Shown in pieces: positions 9,394 to 17,650 of a DNA stretch of 64,000 nt. Source of the stretch: Methanoculleus frigidifontis (GTDB lineage: Archaea; Halobacteriota; Methanomicrobia; Methanomicrobiales; Methanoculleaceae); contig NZ_VCYH01000002.1 of assembly GCF_030464345.1 (NCBI RefSeq), positions 248,001 through 312,000 of the forward strand, given 5' to 3'. The position numbers and the translations under genes were made by a program. The stretch's first letter is position 1. Each line of letters starts with the position of its first letter. Below the pieces are notes generated by a model. It was not told the origin of the DNA. It did not search any database and was given only the letters and a program-made list of their open reading frames with translations.

Positions 9394-11163
9394 TCAGCGG
9401 GCTTTGCCCCGCCCCCGGTGCATCGCGGCGACCTCTGCGGCGGTCGTCGCCTGCTCCGGATCTTTCTCTCTCCTCCAGCGGACGAACCGCGGGAACCGCA
9501 GGGCAAGCCCCCGCTGCCGCCCGGCATCCCAGCTGCAGGTGTGCACCGGGCTTTCGGTGATCTCTGATCCCAGCACCTCGAGCACGTACCGGGGCACGAA
9601 CCAGACGTCCGGGCGCGCCTGATCGGTGGCCATGACCCGTGCCGGCATGCTCCCGGCCTGCGCATCCCCGAACATCTCCGGGAGCGCCCGGAGTTCTTCG
9701 TCCGTAAACCCGGTGCCGAGCTTGCAGACGGTCTGGAAGATATCCTCCTCGTGGTTGTATGCGGCGCAGAGGAGTGATCCGTAGGTGCCGGCCCGCTTTC
9801 CCCTGCCGGCGTTGGCGCCGACGACCACGAGGTCGAGGGTGTCGGCAAGGCCCGGGCCGTAACTCTTCTTCCATTTTATCCACTGCCACTCCCGGCCGCC
9901 GGCACGGTAGGAGGAGCCTGATGCCGTCGACTTGCAGACGATTCCTTCGAGGCCGCGCCCGATACAGGCCTCGAAGAAGTCCGCGACCACGGCAGGGTCG
10001 GTCGTGACGACCCGGCCCGACGCGGCGATGAACGCCCCGGGGCGGAGGAGCGCCTCGAGGATGCGCCGCCGCTCCGGGTACGGTGCCGCAAGATGCGGCG
10101 CCCCGTCCGCCAGGAGCACGTCGAAGACCCGGTAGGTCGCCGGGATCCGCTCTGCAAACTCGGCGATCCGGTACTTCCGGCGCCGCCGCATCAGCCGCTG
10201 GAAGGGGTGGTACGACCCGGTCTCCGGGTCGTAGGCGACGGCCTCACCGTCGAGGATGCACGAGTCCGCGGCGATATGCGTCCTGACAAGATCGACAATA
10301 TCCGGGAACTGGCCCGTGACGTCGGTCAGCCGCCGCGAAAACAGCCTGACCTCCTCGCCGTCCTTGTGCGCCTGTATCCGCTCGCCGTCGTACTTCTCCT
10401 CTGCAGCAACGACTGCAGAACCGATCTTTTCGAAGATCTCGCCGAACCGGGAGACCCGCTGGGTGAGCATCGGCCGGACCGGCCGAAAGAGCGTGATCCC
10501 GATCCGCTCCACGGCCCCAGGCCCGCCCGCTGCGAGGGTGGCCGCCACGTAGCCGATGTCGGAGCAGAGGTTATAGGCGTGTTCGAGCAGCGGCCGCCGC
10601 TTCTTCGAGCCGAGAAACGCCGTTGCGAGCGCGTCCAGGAGCGTCATATCGCCGACGCCGAGCCGCATGGTGCCGGTCGCCAGCCGCAGAAGATACCGCC
10701 GCTCCGCCGCCGCGGCCCCGGCGATCATCGCGGCGAGGATCTCTCGCCGGACGTCTTCGGAGCCTGGCCCGGCGGCGACGGCGACCCGCAGCAGACCGCG
10801 GTGCACGTCATCGACCGTCAGGGCATCGCCGAAGGTGAAGACCCCGGGAAAGATGCGCGTCTCTGCCCCGCCGAGCGCCGCCGCCGCGTCGCCGGCATCA
10901 CCGGCGGAGCGCACCGCCGCATCGACCATCTCCTGCGGAAGACCAAAAGCAGAGGCGATGGCGGCGCTTGCGGTCCTGACGCCGACACCGAGCGTGATCT
11001 CCCGGTAGCCGGCGGCGATCTCGCCGAGCGTGATATAGCAGAGCGTAGCGAGCTCGTCCGGCTCTGCTTCGCGCAGGAGATCGGCAAGAATGGCCGTCAT
11101 CTCGCGTGAAGAGGCCGTCTCTTCGAGCCGCTCGAATGCGCGGACCAGGCGGGAGAACTGCAT
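9394..11163 (-). CDS. lig: ATP-dependent DNA ligase
   Basis: This 589-residue enzyme seals nicks in replication and repair through an AMP-lysine intermediate. The nucleotidyl motif is EEKYDGERIQAH with Lys257. An N-terminal alpha-helical DNA-binding domain precedes it (LGVGDMTLLDALATAF is typical of archaeal/eukaryal ligase I). Later motifs include DGEAVAYD, GLEGIVCKS and the WQWIKWKKSY motif before the OB domain. Length fits archaeal LigA. The ATG at 11163 gives the standard MQFSRLVRAFERLE start; no strong ribosome binding site is close, so the transcript may be nearly leaderless. Confidence 0.96.
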   Translation of the reverse strand: MQFSRLVRAFERLEETASSREMTAILADLLREAEPDELATLCYITLGEIAAGYREITLGVGVRTASAAIASAFGLPQEMVDAAVRSAGDAGDAAAALGGAETRIFPGVFTFGDALTVDDVHRGLLRVAVAAGPGSEDVRREILAAMIAGAAAAERRYLLRLATGTMRLGVGDMTLLDALATAFLGSKKRRPLLEHAYNLCSDIGYVAATLAAGGPGAVERIGITLFRPVRPMLTQRVSRFGEIFEKIGSAVVAAEEKYDGERIQAHKDGEEVRLFSRRLTDVTGQFPDIVDLVRTHIAADSCILDGEAVAYDPETGSYHPFQRLMRRRRKYRIAEFAERIPATYRVFDVLLADGAPHLAAPYPERRRILEALLRPGAFIAASGRVVTTDPAVVADFFEACIGRGLEGIVCKSTASGSSYRAGGREWQWIKWKKSYGPGLADTLDLVVVGANAGRGKRAGTYGSLLCAAYNHEEDIFQTVCKLGTGFTDEELRALPEMFGDAQAGSMPARVMATDQARPDVWFVPRYVLEVLGSEITESPVHTCSWDAGRQRGLALRFPRFVRWRREKDPEQATTAAEVAAMHRGRGKAR

Positions 11164-11255
11164 GGGAGACCAACCGGACGTTCCTCCGGCGGCGTGCTAT
11201 TTGTAGGTTGTGCTGCCGAAACACTTATCATTCGCACGCCACATCATGGCGCCGC

Positions 11256-13640
11256 ATGTATAAAAATGTGCGAATACTAGGAGTGCTCGTTCTTCTGGCG
11301 CTGTTCATCCCGATGGCTGGGTGTGCGCAGGAGAACGCCACCGGGAATGCCACAGAGGCAGTTCCACCGGAAGTGATCGAGTACGCGACCGACTGGCCGC
11401 TGCCGAACTACGACTACAACAACTCGCGTGCAACGATGGACTCGGCGATCGATGCCGATACCGTCAACGACCTCGGCACCGCATGGACGTTCGCCATTCC
11501 TGCCACCGGCACGTTCGGCGCAGCGTCCAGCAACCCGATCGTCATGGGCGAGACCGTCTACTTCCAGGACCTCAACGCGAGCGTCTTTGCCCTCGACCTC
11601 GGGAACGGTTCGGTGATCTGGGAGCAGCCCTACGACAACGCCTCGGTTGCCGGACCGAACGGGCCTGCGGTGGGCTGGGGCAAGGTCTTCGTGGCAAAGG
11701 ATCCCTTCAGCATGGCAGCCCTGAACGCGACGACCGGTGAAGAGATCTGGGCGCAGAAACTTGTCCTGAAGACCAACGAGACCGGAACGCTCATCGGTGA
11801 GGGGATCGACATCCAGCCGTCGGTCTACGACGGCCTCGTGCTCACCTCGACGGTGCCCGGAACCGGCGACGTCTTCTACGAGCCGGGGAGCATCGGCGTG
11901 ATCTACGCGCTCGACCAGGAGACCGGCGAGGTCGCCTGGAACTTCAGTACCGTCGATTCTCCGGACCTCTGGGGCAACCCCGACGTGAACAGCGGCGGCG
12001 GGTGCTGGTACTCGCCCGCCGTCGATACTGAGCGCAGCGTCACCTACTGGGGCGTCGGCAACCCCGCGCCCTGGCCGGGCACCGAGGAGTGGCCGAACGG
12101 AACGAGCCGTCCGGGCCCGAACCTCTACACAAACAGCATCCTCGCCCTGGGAGCGGAGAACGGCAGCCTGAACTGGTATACCCAGACGGTGCCGCACGAC
12201 CTCTTCGACTACGACCTGCAGATCCCGCCGATCCTGACGAACGCCAGCGTCGCCGGTGAGGAGCAGGACCTCGTCATCGGTGCGGGCAAGATGGGCAGGG
12301 TCTACGCCTTCAACCGCGACAGCGGCAGCCTCCTCTGGGTTGCGGTCGTCGGGGAGCACCAGAACGACCAGATCGCCGGCATCCCGCCGAACGAGACCGT
12401 GACGGTCTATCCGGGATACTTCGGCGGCGTCGAGACGCCGATGGCCTATGCCGACGGCGTCGTCTTCGTGCCGAGCCTCGATCTCTTTGCGAACTACACG
12501 TCCACGCAGGTGGGCGGCCAGGAGCCGTTCAACGAGTCGGTCGGCAGGCTGACGGCCATCGAGGTTGAGACCGGCAAGATCCTCTGGGACAAGGAGCTCG
12601 CGTCCCCGAACTTCGGCGGCGCGACGGTGGTGAACGATCTGGTCTTCACGGCGACGTTCGACGGCACGATCCTCGCCTGCGACCGTGCGACCGGTGATGA
12701 GGTCTGGAACATGACCGCACCGGCCGGGATCAACGCCTGGCCGGCCGTGGCGAACGACACCATCGTCTGGCCTGCCGGTGCCGGCGACGAGCCGGTGCTG
12801 CTCGCCCTCCGGCTCGGTGCGGCGGGCGGGAACGTCACGATGCCGCAGAACGTGACCGGGAACCAGACGGCGAATCAGACGCAGAACATGACTCAGAACC
12901 AGACGATGAATCAGACCGCGGGCATGGACAACATGACAATGAATCAGACGACGGGCAACGTGACCGGGATGCCGAACGTGACGATTACGATGCCTGAGAA
13001 CGGGTCGGGCGTGAGTGCCGGGAACGTGACGGTCGCGATCGAGGTCGCGAACTTCAGCCTCGTCGACAGCCTGGGACAATCGGCCGTGACCGGTGAAGGC
13101 CACGTCCACTACTACATGGACGTCGAGCCGCTCCCGACACAGCAGGGCAGCCCTGCGGTGCCGGAGAACGGCTCGTATGCCGTGAGCACCAACACGTCCT
13201 ATACGTGGGAGAACGTCACGGCCGGCAACCACACCTTTGCAGTCCAGCTCGTCAACAACGACCACACGCCCCTCGACCCGCCGGTGACCGCGGCCGTCAA
13301 CGTCACCGCAAACCAGACCGCCGAGAACGTGACGGAGAACCAGACGATGCAGGAGAACGTGACAGTCGGCCTTACGGCAGAGAACATCGCCTTCAACACG
13401 AGCACCATCACGGTTCCTGCCGGAGCGGCCGTGACGATGGACTTCACCAACCTGGACAACGTGCCGCATAACTTCGCGGCCTACGAGACGGCGGAGGCGA
13501 GCGATGCCATCTTCGTCGGCGAGGTCATCGGCCAGGGAGAGATCACCTACACCTTCACGGCGCCGGAGACGCCGGGCACCTATTTCTTCCGCTGCGACGT
13601 CCACCCGGTGGCAATGACCGGCGACTTCATTGTGGAGTGA
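11256..13640 (+). CDS. Secreted PQQ-dehydrogenase-like beta-propeller fused to a blue-copper domain
   Basis: This 794-residue lipoprotein (lipobox ...IPMAGC near residue 23) starts with a propeller (about 35-525) that resembles PQQ-dependent methanol/alcohol dehydrogenases. Aligned by eye to MxaF/XoxF it keeps a Glu (E209 in YEPGSIG), Asn (N269 in GNPAPW) and the catalytic-type Asp (D318 in HDLFDYD). Asp320 lies two residues on, the position that marks lanthanide-type enzymes. The vicinal Cys pair of MxaF appears absent. An NxT-rich linker follows, then a domain with HVHYYMDVEPLP, then a C-terminal cupredoxin with ligands His738, Cys780, His783 and Met787. It may pass electrons from the propeller to copper outside the cell. 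Activity is unproven; it could be a non-enzymatic propeller. Confidence 0.75.
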   Translation: MYKNVRILGVLVLLALFIPMAGCAQENATGNATEAVPPEVIEYATDWPLPNYDYNNSRATMDSAIDADTVNDLGTAWTFAIPATGTFGAASSNPIVMGETVYFQDLNASVFALDLGNGSVIWEQPYDNASVAGPNGPAVGWGKVFVAKDPFSMAALNATTGEEIWAQKLVLKTNETGTLIGEGIDIQPSVYDGLVLTSTVPGTGDVFYEPGSIGVIYALDQETGEVAWNFSTVDSPDLWGNPDVNSGGGCWYSPAVDTERSVTYWGVGNPAPWPGTEEWPNGTSRPGPNLYTNSILALGAENGSLNWYTQTVPHDLFDYDLQIPPILTNASVAGEEQDLVIGAGKMGRVYAFNRDSGSLLWVAVVGEHQNDQIAGIPPNETVTVYPGYFGGVETPMAYADGVVFVPSLDLFANYTSTQVGGQEPFNESVGRLTAIEVETGKILWDKELASPNFGGATVVNDLVFTATFDGTILACDRATGDEVWNMTAPAGINAWPAVANDTIVWPAGAGDEPVLLALRLGAAGGNVTMPQNVTGNQTANQTQNMTQNQTMNQTAGMDNMTMNQTTGNVTGMPNVTITMPENGSGVSAGNVTVAIEVANFSLVDSLGQSAVTGEGHVHYYMDVEPLPTQQGSPAVPENGSYAVSTNTSYTWENVTAGNHTFAVQLVNNDHTPLDPPVTAAVNVTANQTAENVTENQTMQENVTVGLTAENIAFNTSTITVPAGAAVTMDFTNLDNVPHNFAAYETAEASDAIFVGEVIGQGEITYTFTAPETPGTYFFRCDVHPVAMTGDFIVE

Positions 13641-13715
13641 TCCCCGAAAAACCCGACCCTTTTTCCGGCATCGCCGGAAGGTAGATACCGGAGCAGCGCA
13701 AGACGAAGAGTATCC

Positions 13716-14258
13716 ATGACCAGACGCGCCAGAGAGTCGGTTCCGGGCATCCTCATCTCCCGCATCGGCGGCTTCGTGATATTCCTGATCCTCCTCGGCA
13801 TCCTGAACCTCATCGCCGGGTCTTACCGGGGCGAGATCTTCCTCGAGGTCGTCGGGTTCCTGAACGCCAACCTCGGACTCCTGGTGCTGATCACCGCCGT
13901 CTTCCTCGTCGCCGACCTCTTCGGGGCGCTGCAGTTCCCCTTAAACCTCCCCGCGCCTCTCGTCAACGCCGCTGCAGCCGTCTTCCTGGTGGAGTTTCTC
14001 ATCCGGCTCTTTGGACTGGTGGCGGAGATCTCGGGCGTCCGGGTCTTCCTGCTCTTCGAGGAATTCTCGTTCCTGATCTATCCGGCGGTCTTCCTGATCG
14101 TCCTGATCGGCGGCTACGCCGTGCTGTTCACCTCGGCCGGCGAGAAGAGCGGGCGGGACGGCGGGGACACCAGATCGTGGGACGAGATCGGAGAAGACTT
14201 CCGGAAGGTGTTCACCGAGATCCTGCAGAAACTTCGCGAAGAGTTTGGCGGAAAGTAG
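13716..14258 (+). CDS. Four-helix membrane protein of unknown function
   Basis: This 180-residue protein has four predicted membrane helices (about 14-36, 52-75, 84-107 and 117-140). A charged cytoplasmic tail follows (KSGRDGGDTRSWDEIGEDF) with a short amphipathic helix. No family was recognised. It follows the PQQ/copper protein on the same strand by 75 bp, so co-expression is possible but not shown. Confidence 0.7.
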   Translation: MTRRARESVPGILISRIGGFVIFLILLGILNLIAGSYRGEIFLEVVGFLNANLGLLVLITAVFLVADLFGALQFPLNLPAPLVNAAAAVFLVEFLIRLFGLVAEISGVRVFLLFEEFSFLIYPAVFLIVLIGGYAVLFTSAGEKSGRDGGDTRSWDEIGEDFRKVFTEILQKLREEFGGK

Positions 14259-14269
14259 AGCCGGGAGGG

Positions 14270-14536
14270 CTATCGATTCCGCTCCATCTCCTCGAAGGTG
14301 AGAACCTCGGCATCCGTGACGGCTCCCGTCTCCGCATCCATCCGGATCAGGACGGCAAGCTCGTCTTCGAGGCTCTCCCAGCGGACCAGATCGGGTTTCG
14401 TCTCTTTTGCCTGAAACCCGAGATTGTGCAGCGTTTTGCGGAGCCCCTCGTATGTCGGGGTCTCGCGGACCACCGCCTCGACGATATCCTGCATACCCTG
14501 CTGCTGCCCGCGCTCGATACGTTCCATCCGGGTCAT
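14270..14536 (-). CDS. Small protein, paralogue of the neighbouring small protein
   Basis: This 88-residue soluble protein matches the next gene in layout: a helical start (MTRMERIERGQQQGMQDIV), then YEGLRKTLHNLGFQAKETKPD, a strand with ELAVLIRMDAETG, and an end with EVLTFEEM. The neighbour has YSGVREELESLQFIPQTDTPD, ILVMLRINLGG and RVASFEEL at the same places, so the two look like an old tandem duplication. No family was recognised. A GTG at 14554 is an alternative start. Confidence 0.65.
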   Translation of the reverse strand: MTRMERIERGQQQGMQDIVEAVVRETPTYEGLRKTLHNLGFQAKETKPDLVRWESLEDELAVLIRMDAETGAVTDAEVLTFEEMERNR

Positions 14537-14598
14537 GGATACACGATCAGGCACCCACTCCAGATAAACATGATCCGCAGAACTTTGCGGCGGCGGAT

Positions 14599-14859
14599 TT
14601 ACCGCTCCACCGGCGCCAGCTCCTCAAAGGATGCGACACGGTAGCCGGAGTAGCCGCCGCCGAGATTGATCCGGAGCATGACGAGGATCTGCAGGTCGGG
14701 CTGCACCCAGATCGCGTAATCGGGCGTGTCGGTCTGCGGTATGAACTGCAGCGACTCCAGTTCTTCCCGCACCCCCGAGTAGTCCGGGTTCGACTGGATC
14801 AGCTCCTCGATCTGCACCATGACCTGCCGCTGCTCAAGCGTTGTGATACCGTTCACCAT
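14599..14859 (-). CDS. Small protein, first copy of the tandem pair
   Basis: This 86-residue paralogue of the downstream neighbour starts MVNGITTLEQRQVMVQIEEL and contains PDYAIWVQPDLQILVMLRIN. The ATG at 14859 follows GGGTGGAGC; the frame stays open 46 codons upstream but the extra part looks random. It is divergent from the HTH-FHA regulator gene, and the palindrome at 14991-15007 lies between them. Function unknown. Confidence 0.65.
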   Translation of the reverse strand: MVNGITTLEQRQVMVQIEELIQSNPDYSGVREELESLQFIPQTDTPDYAIWVQPDLQILVMLRINLGGGYSGYRVASFEELAPVER

Positions 14860-14990
14860 GCTCCACCCGAGAGGCGATCGTCGGTAATAAGCGTGATCCC
14901 CGTGCGAAATTCCCGCCCTCCGCGGCGCTCTGCAGGAACATCGCAGCCGGAGTCTCGCGATCCGGGAGAGCGGATACCGGATAACCGGGC

Positions 14991-15007
14991 GGTTCAATGA
15001 TTGAACC
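14991..15007. promoter_or_regulatory. Perfect palindrome, candidate operator between divergent genes
   Basis: GGTTCAAT-G-ATTGAACC is a perfect 8-bp inverted repeat around one base. It lies 83 nt before the HTH-FHA start and 132 nt before the divergent small gene. This is where an autoregulated winged-helix protein would bind. That the HTH-FHA protein binds here is inference. Confidence 0.45.
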
Positions 15008-15089
15008 GGAACGTTGAGACAACCTTATTGGGAACGATTACCCACAGAACTGTACGAAGCTCCGGACGAGAGCGAGGCCGGGGAGTTTC

Positions 15090-15887
15090 ATGCACGAGGA
15101 CGAAGCAGGGGAAACCATCATTCTCCCGGACGAAGTGGATTCATTCAGGGAACTCTCGGAGTACCTGGACGTGCTCTCGAGCAGCACGCGGCTGAGGATC
15201 CTCAAGATCATCGAGAGAAAACCAAAAGACATCAGGCAGATATCCTCGGAGATCCGGACGAGTTACGAGAACACCAAGAAGCATATCGACAAACTGCTCA
15301 GTATCGGGGTCGTCCGCAAAGAGGCGGGGCTCTCGCGGCCGACGTCAAAAGGCATTCACCCGGTCTGGAAGTACTCGCTCGTCCCGGGAGGGATGGAAGC
15401 AATCGTCCGGAACCTCGGGCTCTTCTCCAATATGCGGCTGGCATCCGCGGACGCCGATCTCAGCGCACGGCTTGCGGCGGTGCGGGGGCAGGTCGCGGAG
15501 GAGTTTTCGGGCGGCGTGCCGGCGGTCACCCTCCTCGGCGGACCGGATGACGGGACGGTCTTCCCGCTCGAGGGAGAGCGCATCGCCGTGGGGCGGGGCG
15601 ACCGGGACGCCGCAGGAGACCTGTCCGCAATCCTCCTCTCCGAGGAGTACGCCGCCGTGACCCGCGTTTCGAAACCGCACGCACGGTTTACGCTGCAGAG
15701 CGGGGTCTGGCATATCGAGGACTGCGGGAGCACCGGCGGCACCTTCGTCAACGGTGCGGCTCTTGCGCCGCACCACAGGCAGCCCCTGCAGGACGGCGAC
15801 CTCATCGACCTTGCCCGGGGCGTTCACGGGGCGTCCTTCGTCTACACCGAGCGGGGCCGCTCGGAGCGGGAGGAGGAAGAGCCCTGA
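15090..15887 (+). CDS. Winged-helix transcription regulator with C-terminal FHA domain
   Basis: This 265-residue protein has an ArsR-like winged helix at about 20-105 (LSSSTRLRILKIIERKPKDI, then YENTKKHIDKLLSIGVVRKE). A linker and an FHA domain follow at about 150-255. The FHA core shows GERIAVGRGDRD, VSKPHARF and STGGTFVNG, the loops that bind phosphothreonine. GGGGAG 5 nt before the ATG is the ribosome binding site. Its stop overlaps the proposed start of the kinase gene, so a plausible circuit is that the kinase phosphorylates a partner or this protein and the FHA domain reads it out as transcription control. The circuit is inference; the domains are clear. Confidence 0.85.
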   Translation: MHEDEAGETIILPDEVDSFRELSEYLDVLSSSTRLRILKIIERKPKDIRQISSEIRTSYENTKKHIDKLLSIGVVRKEAGLSRPTSKGIHPVWKYSLVPGGMEAIVRNLGLFSNMRLASADADLSARLAAVRGQVAEEFSGGVPAVTLLGGPDDGTVFPLEGERIAVGRGDRDAAGDLSAILLSEEYAAVTRVSKPHARFTLQSGVWHIEDCGSTGGTFVNGAALAPHHRQPLQDGDLIDLARGVHGASFVYTERGRSEREEEEP

Positions 15888-17587
15888 CCGCATCTGCCGC
15901 GGCGGGGCGGCGGCTGATCGTCCTGCTCCTCTGCATCGCCCTCGCCGCCGCGGTATCGCCGGCGTTTGCGGCGACCTACACCGTCGGCACCGGTGAAGGC
16001 GACCTTCCGACGATCCAGAGCGCCGTCGACCTCGCGGCGGACGGCGATACGGTGATCGTGCAGGGCGGCACCTCCAGAGAGTCCGTCACCGTGCCGCGCT
16101 CCATCACCCTCCGGGGAACGGACGGGGCGGTGCTGATCGCTCCGGACAATTCTGCTGCGCTCCGTCTTGCGGCCGACGGCGTCCTGGTGGAAGGGTTCTC
16201 GATCCTGGCCGCGTCCGGAAACGGCATCGAGGTCGCCGGCGACCGCAGCACGATCCGGGAGAACCGCATCGACGGCGCGGAGATCGGCATCCTCTGCACG
16301 GCGGGCCGTAAGAACGAGATAACCGGAAACACCATCAGCAACGCTACCGTTGCGGCGATCGTCCTGCAGGACCCGGGCAGCAACACCATCACCGCCAACA
16401 CGTTTGCGGGCAACCTGCAGGACGTCCTCAGCGAGGGGCGCTCGAACGGCAACCAGATCAGCGGCAACGCGGAAGAGTCGCTGCCGGCCGCAGCAGCGCG
16501 CGCCGCTGCACAGGGGCGAAACCCGGAGAACTCCCGGGCACCGGCAGTAACGGCAGCGACGACAGCGGCGGCGACAACCGGATCGCCGGCCGCTCCCGCC
16601 GGCAGGGGCGACAGCGGCGGCGGCAGGATGAACCCGCTCCTCACAGCAGCCCTCCTGCTCGCGGCGGCCGCTCTCCTGGCAGGGGTCGCGTTCGCGTGGC
16701 ACCGCCGCACGCAGGAGAGACGCGAATCCGGGGATCCTGCCGGAACTCTCCGCTCCCCCGCCGCCACCCTCCCGGCAGCCCGCGCCTTCGGGTTCCCGGG
16801 CGAACTGCAGGACAGGTACGACCGGATCGAGTACGTCGGGGAAGGCGGCCTCGGCCGGGTCTTTGGCGCGGTGCGGCGGAGCGACGGGCAGGCCGTCGCC
16901 GTGAAGATCCCAATCGCCTTCGACGAAGCGACCGGCCGGGCGTTTTTGAAGGAGATGCAGCTCTGGGAGGAACTCAGGCACCCGAATATCGTGACCGTCT
17001 ACTCGGTCAACATCCTCCCGGTCCCCTACGTCGAGATGGAGTACGTCCCCCGAACGCTCGAGCAGCTCGAGAAACCCGTAGCGATCGGGACGGCCGTCCG
17101 GCTCGTCGCCGGCATTGCCGACGGGCTCGGATACGCCCACGCGTGCGGGGTGATTCACCGCGACATTAAGCCCCACAACATCCTCCTGACGGACGATCTG
17201 ACGCCGAAGATCACCGACTGGGGCATGGGCAAGGTTCTGCTCCGGGGCGCCGAGACGAGCGGGTCCGGGTTCTCCCCAACCTACGCGGCGCCCGAACAGC
17301 TGGCGCCGAAGCAGTACGGCTCGACCGGCCCCGGGACCGATCTCTACCAGCTCGGCGTCGTCCTCTACGAACTCCTGACCGGCGCCGCACCGTTCTCGGG
17401 CGAGAGCGTAGGGGAGATCAGCATGGCGATCCTCGGCGATGCGCCGGTCCCGCCGTCACAGGTCCGGCCGGGCACGGAGGCGCTCGACAGCGTTGTTCTC
17501 CGGTGCCTGGAGAAGGACCCGGAGCGGCGCTACCGGTCGGCGGCGGACCTCCGGGCCGACCTGACCGGCGACGCGGCCTCGCCGTAA
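15884..17587 (+). CDS. Membrane Ser/Thr protein kinase with secreted beta-helix ectodomain (probable CTG start)
   Basis: The protein is 567 residues if started at CTG 15884. A signal peptide with LLLCIALAAAVSPAFA leads into a parallel beta-helix (about 40-190; GNGIEVAGDRSTIRENRID, NSITGN-type repeats) as in NosD-like proteins. A Ser/Ala/Thr-rich linker, one membrane helix (about 250-271) and a kinase domain (about 310-567) follow. Kinase motifs are GEGGLGRV, VAVKI, HRDIKPHN, DWG in place of DFG, and APE. No ATG, GTG or TTG exists between the last upstream stop-free region and the signal peptide. GGAGGAGG lies 8 nt before the CTG, which overlaps the preceding TGA. A GTG at 16052 would remove the signal peptide. 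The ectodomain may sense a surface polymer. Confidence 0.8.
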   Translation: MTASAAAGRRLIVLLLCIALAAAVSPAFAATYTVGTGEGDLPTIQSAVDLAADGDTVIVQGGTSRESVTVPRSITLRGTDGAVLIAPDNSAALRLAADGVLVEGFSILAASGNGIEVAGDRSTIRENRIDGAEIGILCTAGRKNEITGNTISNATVAAIVLQDPGSNTITANTFAGNLQDVLSEGRSNGNQISGNAEESLPAAAARAAAQGRNPENSRAPAVTAATTAAATTGSPAAPAGRGDSGGGRMNPLLTAALLLAAAALLAGVAFAWHRRTQERRESGDPAGTLRSPAATLPAARAFGFPGELQDRYDRIEYVGEGGLGRVFGAVRRSDGQAVAVKIPIAFDEATGRAFLKEMQLWEELRHPNIVTVYSVNILPVPYVEMEYVPRTLEQLEKPVAIGTAVRLVAGIADGLGYAHACGVIHRDIKPHNILLTDDLTPKITDWGMGKVLLRGAETSGSGFSPTYAAPEQLAPKQYGSTGPGTDLYQLGVVLYELLTGAAPFSGESVGEISMAILGDAPVPPSQVRPGTEALDSVVLRCLEKDPERRYRSAADLRADLTGDAASP

Positions 17588-17588
17588 C

Positions 17589-17596
17589 GTTTTTAA
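17589..17596 (+). promoter_or_regulatory. TATA-like box of the channel gene
   Basis: GTTTTTAA lies 55 nt before the chosen start of the channel gene, directly after the kinase stop. A transcript from here would start downstream of the ATG at 17612, which argues for the later start. Confidence 0.35.
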
Positions 17597-17650
17597 CCCT
17601 CCCGGTGCGAGATGCCACGCGCAAAAGACGTGCCGGGAGATGCAAAAACG

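Noticed and set aside
11277-13604. A 775-codon minus-strand frame opposite the PQQ/copper protein
   Set aside because: Composition of a shadow frame; the plus strand carries a lipobox, propeller and copper motifs.
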